DNA of 64,000 nucleotides from Marinoscillum sp. 108 (GTDB taxonomy: Bacteria > Bacteroidota > Bacteroidia > Cytophagales > Cyclobacteriaceae), in the NCBI RefSeq assembly GCF_902506655.1, contig NZ_LR734808.1, forward strand, positions 372,001 through 436,000, given 5' to 3'. The stretch's first letter is position 1, and every line of letters begins with the position of its first letter. Of this stretch, positions 61,068 to 64,000 are shown piece after piece. The notes under the pieces are model-generated. The model was not told where the DNA came from. It worked only from the letters and a program-made list of their open reading frames with translations, and did not search any database. The translations under genes and the position numbers were made by a program.

Positions 61068-61268
61068 TTATGATGGCGATTTGTTTAGGCTTGAAAGTGA
61101 ATAACTTGTTAATTTATAGAATTGAATTCTAAATTGGTATGTGATTTTTGAGAATTTCTGTTATTCTGTACCCTAAATAGAGGTTTTCGTCGAAAATATT
61201 AATCAAGAAAATCCAGGAAGACCGTTTTAATCGTAGATTGCGTGAAGTACCTAGACGTTTTGCGAGTA

Positions 61269-61290
61269 TCACTTAGTGATGCCTAAGTGA
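61269..61290. promoter_or_regulatory. Inverted repeat upstream of a T9SS gene
   Basis: TCACTTAG (61269-61276) and CTAAGTGA (61283-61290) form an eight-base inverted repeat around a six-base spacer. It lies 35 bases before the start at 61325 and might be a regulator site or a leader hairpin. Confidence 0.35.
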
Positions 61291-61324
61291 ATCACCTAGG
61301 GAAAGCACTAGTCCACCGACTGTT

Positions 61325-62455
61325 ATGAGATACTACATCTGTTGCATATGCATCAGTTTTGCAATGTTCAACACCGCGTTTGCCCAAACCAGTGTGGCAG
61401 ACGGTCCATGGGGAAATGGAGCTACCTGGGGTGGGTCTTCCCCGGGGTTTACAGGCCTAAATAATCCTATTATTAACTCATACGTGACCGTGGGGTCCGA
61501 TGCTGCTAATCAGAGTTTGACTTTCGCCAATTCCAATGGGAGAACGCTGACTGTGAATGATACTCTGATCGTGTTCGGAGATGTTACTTTCAATATAACC
61601 AAAAACAATGCTGCTGTGACTATCGGGGCAGGAAAGGTTCTGATCATTTTTGGAGACCTGGAAATGGGTAAGAACAATGCAGGGGTAGATGTTGGTACAG
61701 GGGGTGTTTTGGTCGTTACCGGAAACATCACAGCGGATGGTAACAATGGAGTAATCACTGGACCTGGTAGTGTATTCACTTCTGGAACCAGTAATATGAC
61801 CGGAAATAACTCAGGTGAGAGTGGAGACCTCACTGCGCTTCAAAATAGCACTCAGTTTGAAGAAGTGGCTAAATATGTGAATGGAGACAAAGACGTGCCT
61901 CTTCCTGTAAAGTTGCTGTACTTCAGAGCAGAAGTTTCTTCATTTGTAACCCTGCGTTGGGCTACGGCTTCCGAAATTGACAATGATTATTTTTCTGTTG
62001 AGCGATCAGAAAATGGCATCGATTTTTACCAAATAGCTACTCTCATGGGAAATGGTACTTATGATGGGCTATTGGAATATGAATTCATTGATGAGAAACC
62101 ACAGTCCGTGGTAGAGTATTATAGATTAAAGCAGGTGGACTTTGATGGTGTTTCAGAAACCTTTCAGCCAATCCGGGTGGAAACTTCCAGTGTTATGCCT
62201 AAGCATAAGATCTCATTGTACCCATCTGTTGTTGAAAATGGTCAATTGAACATTGTTTCGGATCAGTCTCTTTATATCCATGACCTGTCTGTGTATAGTA
62301 TGAAGGGTGGGGACATGATATCTGTAGGTAACTCCCAGAGAAGCACTGACAATGCTTATTCGCTTGCTGTAGATCAATTGGCTTCAGGTTTATATGTACT
62401 GAAGGTTCAGACGACTGAAGGAGAAACCTTTACCAGTAGATTTGTGGTAAAGTAG
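61325..62455 (+). CDS. T9SS type A sorting-domain surface protein
   Basis: A 376-residue secreted protein (signal peptide ends NTAFAQ). The mature N-terminal half (residues about 25-165) is a Gly/Asn/Thr-rich beta region with repeated hydrophobic strands (ITKNNAAVTIGAGKVLIIFG, GVLVVTGNITADGNNGVITG), probably a short beta-helix. A fibronectin-like module follows (LPVKLLYFRAE, WATASEIDNDYFSVERS). The last 75 residues are a type A sorting domain with YPSVVENG in place of the usual YPNP and the end SRFVVK. It converges with a sister gene 10 bases away and is built like it, so the two are likely paralogues. Confidence 0.87.
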   Translation: MRYYICCICISFAMFNTAFAQTSVADGPWGNGATWGGSSPGFTGLNNPIINSYVTVGSDAANQSLTFANSNGRTLTVNDTLIVFGDVTFNITKNNAAVTIGAGKVLIIFGDLEMGKNNAGVDVGTGGVLVVTGNITADGNNGVITGPGSVFTSGTSNMTGNNSGESGDLTALQNSTQFEEVAKYVNGDKDVPLPVKLLYFRAEVSSFVTLRWATASEIDNDYFSVERSENGIDFYQIATLMGNGTYDGLLEYEFIDEKPQSVVEYYRLKQVDFDGVSETFQPIRVETSSVMPKHKISLYPSVVENGQLNIVSDQSLYIHDLSVYSMKGGDMISVGNSQRSTDNAYSLAVDQLASGLYVLKVQTTEGETFTSRFVVK

Positions 62456-62465
62456 GGGCTGAGAC

Positions 62466-63638
62466 CTACTGTCTAATGATAAGCCTCATTCTTTTCTGAA
62501 GACCATTCACCTCGAGATTAACAAGATATATTCCAGATTTCACATCGGTGGGGGTTTCGAAAGATCCCGCGTTAGTTGATATTTCCTTGATCATGTTTCC
62601 GGTAGAGCTGTAGAGCTTCACGTTGACGAGCTCCGTTGATATTCCTGATATGTTAATTTGTTCACCCGCTCTTGCAGGGTTAGGGTAAATAGACAAATCC
62701 TGATAGGCATGTTCAAAAATAGTTTGGCTAGCAGGGAATACTTCGGTATATCCATCATAATCCTTAGAGACTAACCGGTAGTAATTGATCCCTATTTGAG
62801 GATTTTCATCCACCCAGTGGTAGTCAATGGCCACTTTGGAATCTCCATGTCCGTTCACCTCGTCGATGGTCTCAAATGTTCCGGATGCGTCTGCCCGCTG
62901 AATTTCGAAATATTCAAAGTTGAGTTCGCTCAGTGTAGTCCAGGTGAGTAATATGGAGGTGTTCTGAACTTCCAGCTCAAAAGCGCCTAGAGTGATAGGT
63001 AAGACAGGTTGGTTTAGCTGACCATCCTCACAAGCAGCTCCGGTGCAACTACCAGCGATCACCGGTCCAGCTCCTGTAATTACAGATCCAGCACCCAGGT
63101 TGAGTTCTTCGGCCACTCCTAAAACTCCAGATGATCCAACATTGATGGTAGCATCTTTTGCGGAGCTAAGACTCCCCGCCACGGACATTTCCCCTAGAAT
63201 GTCCAATGTTGCATCCTTATCCAGAGTAACATCACCCCCTACATTGAAGTTGCTATCGGTTCCCACATTCATCACCAGATCTTTGGCAACGATCAGGTCA
63301 TTCTCAATAGTGAAATCTCCAAGAACATTGATCGTAAAATCCTTGTCTACGTTCACAGTTCCCGTGACAATGAGTATACCGCCAACTTCAATGGTCAATG
63401 ACCCATCTTTAGAAACATCTAATGAAGCAATCGTATAAGACTCACCATTTTTTATCGTGATGTCGATGTTGTCGTTCATTACCACATCATCATTATCATC
63501 TATAGCTCCACCTACCAGCAATCCATTCCAGTTGGTAATGTCACTCCAGTCACCCGATCCGGTGATTGTGCGGGTTTGTGCCAAAGCAGTAAAGGAAACT
63601 AAAATGATGATCAGAATGCTGAGAATATGTCTTTTCAT
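62466..63638 (-). CDS. T9SS type A sorting-domain surface protein
   Basis: A 390-residue secreted protein (signal peptide ends TALAQ). Residues 25-190 hold about six Gly/Val/Asp-rich strand repeats (GSLTIEVGGILIVTGTVNVD, DATLDILGEMSVAGSLSSA) that predict a small beta-helix. A cysteine pair (GSCTGAACEDG) follows. The fibronectin-like module LPITLGAFELEVQ with TLSELNFEYFEIQRA and the sorting domain LSIYPNPARAGEQ ... MRLIIRQ complete it. It is the counterpart of the neighbour at 61325-62455, converging on it with 10 bases between the stops. A cell-surface adhesion or matrix role is likely but not proven. Confidence 0.88.
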   Translation of the reverse strand: MKRHILSILIIILVSFTALAQTRTITGSGDWSDITNWNGLLVGGAIDDNDDVVMNDNIDITIKNGESYTIASLDVSKDGSLTIEVGGILIVTGTVNVDKDFTINVLGDFTIENDLIVAKDLVMNVGTDSNFNVGGDVTLDKDATLDILGEMSVAGSLSSAKDATINVGSSGVLGVAEELNLGAGSVITGAGPVIAGSCTGAACEDGQLNQPVLPITLGAFELEVQNTSILLTWTTLSELNFEYFEIQRADASGTFETIDEVNGHGDSKVAIDYHWVDENPQIGINYYRLVSKDYDGYTEVFPASQTIFEHAYQDLSIYPNPARAGEQINISGISTELVNVKLYSSTGNMIKEISTNAGSFETPTDVKSGIYLVNLEVNGLQKRMRLIIRQ

Positions 63639-63748
63639 AGAACAAATATCCTCTATCTAAGAGCCGGAAAATGAAATAGTAGGTGAGAAGGGGGCTAAAC
63701 TCGATGAGTGAGTTGCTCCGCTCGCTGAGTGGTTATTTTTAATACTTT

Positions 63749-63767
63749 AATCATATTTAATATGATT
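63749..63767 (-). terminator. Short AT-rich hairpin at a gene end
   Basis: AATCATAT and ATATGATT pair around TTA. The hairpin overlaps the stop codon of the partial T9SS gene (63766-63768). It lacks a T-run, so terminator function is doubtful. The 127 bases from 63639 to 63765 hold no gene. Confidence 0.35.
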
Positions 63768-64000
63768 ATTTAAAGATCACTCGATGGTTACTTATCTCTT
63801 TTTGTGATTTGAGTGTTAGGAGGTAAATATCCTTTGGGAGGTGATTTAAGTCAATCAGGGCACTTTCTTCCAGGTAGATCTTTTGCATAATCCTTCCTGA
63901 GACATCACTGATCGTTACCTCGGTAGGAGCGGTCACCACTATAAAAAGATCTCCTGTTGTAGGGTTAGGGTAGATCACCTGCTGGGAGTCGTCCACACCG
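63766..64000 (-). CDS. C-terminal end of a T9SS type A surface protein (partial)
   Basis: The gene enters from beyond the right edge; 77 codons are visible plus the stop. The segment is a complete T9SS type A sorting domain: QQVIYPNPTTGDLFIVV, then a glycine-rich VSGRIMQKIYL strand, LPKDIYLLTLKS and the end HRVIFK. It is the last of the chain of T9SS proteins at this end. The rest of the protein is outside the window. Confidence 0.85.
   Translation of the reverse strand, partial: GVDDSQQVIYPNPTTGDLFIVVTAPTEVTISDVSGRIMQKIYLEESALIDLNHLPKDIYLLTLKSQKEISNHRVIFK

Noticed and set aside
63690-63735. GAGTGAG/CTCGCTGAG direct-repeat-like tract as a CRISPR or attachment site
   Set aside because: The repeats are short and imperfect with no spacing pattern, and no integrase or cas gene is near.

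Overview
The window reads as a chromosomal segment of a Bacteroidota bacterium, most likely of the order Cytophagales. Several secreted proteins end in type IX secretion system (T9SS) sorting domains, both type A (YPNP...) and the type B gliding-motility form. Other lineage-typical families include DUF4097, DUF4493, DUF5106-type thioredoxin-like proteins and SPII lipoproteins. Genes mostly lack Shine-Dalgarno sequences, and several upstream regions carry a TAnnTTTG box, the Bacteroidota -7 promoter element. I see no rRNA, tRNA, insertion sequence, phage gene or CRISPR array. This looks like core genome with a few lineage-specific genes.

Layout. 0-6.6 kb: a frameshifted patatin phospholipase at the left edge, a penicillin/AHL acylase, thioredoxin, a C2-domain protein, a VOC protein, a gamma-glutamylcyclotransferase-like gene with two tiny membrane coiled-coil paralogues, a ROK kinase lacking its zinc-site cysteines, and beta-carbonic anhydrase. 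7-14.2 kb: tail-specific protease, a TSGD-repeat protein, and a tightly coupled transport operon (OPT transporter, NSS sodium symporter, a 34-residue MetS-like small subunit, MazG-like pyrophosphohydrolase). 14.2-25 kb: housekeeping genes (ffh, pdhB, ybaB, hisS), an OmpA/TPR lipoprotein, PspC, a glycosyltransferase, a T9SS type B protein, a lysine/alanine-rich histone-like protein and a YdcF protein. 25-37 kb: a TerB-ABCG fusion transporter, a lipoprotein, glutamate synthase gltBD and a thioredoxin-like lipid- or periplasm-facing protein. 38-41 kb: redox genes (flavin reductase, superoxide dismutase, a divergent cysteine-containing regulator, aldo/keto reductase).

41.6-64 kb: a large T9SS surface protein, a cysteine-less redoxin, a YkgJ cysteine-cluster protein, then the most unusual locus: a three-gene operon of an MpaB/Lcp-like oxygenase, a polytopic membrane protein and a 1750-residue protein that joins a Ser/Thr kinase, an AAA ATPase/TPR region, GAF and a histidine kinase. 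It is followed by a CDF metal exporter, DUF4493 lipoprotein, acyl-CoA desaturase, a 2-oxoacid dehydrogenase E2, cinA, DUF4197 and EF-hand proteins, an NAPE-PLD-like hydrolase, and three more T9SS proteins, the last cut by the window edge.

Genes are packed tightly. Many neighbours overlap by 1-17 bases (ATGA and TAATG junctions, convergent overlaps), and most convergent pairs that do not overlap share a strong hairpin terminator, several of which are perfect loopless palindromes. The best candidates for undescribed biology are the kinase/oxygenase/membrane operon (45.8-53.0 kb), the TerB-ABCG fusion, the tandem coiled-coil pair, and the overlooked MetS-like peptide. All function calls rest on motif recognition by eye; no search was run.
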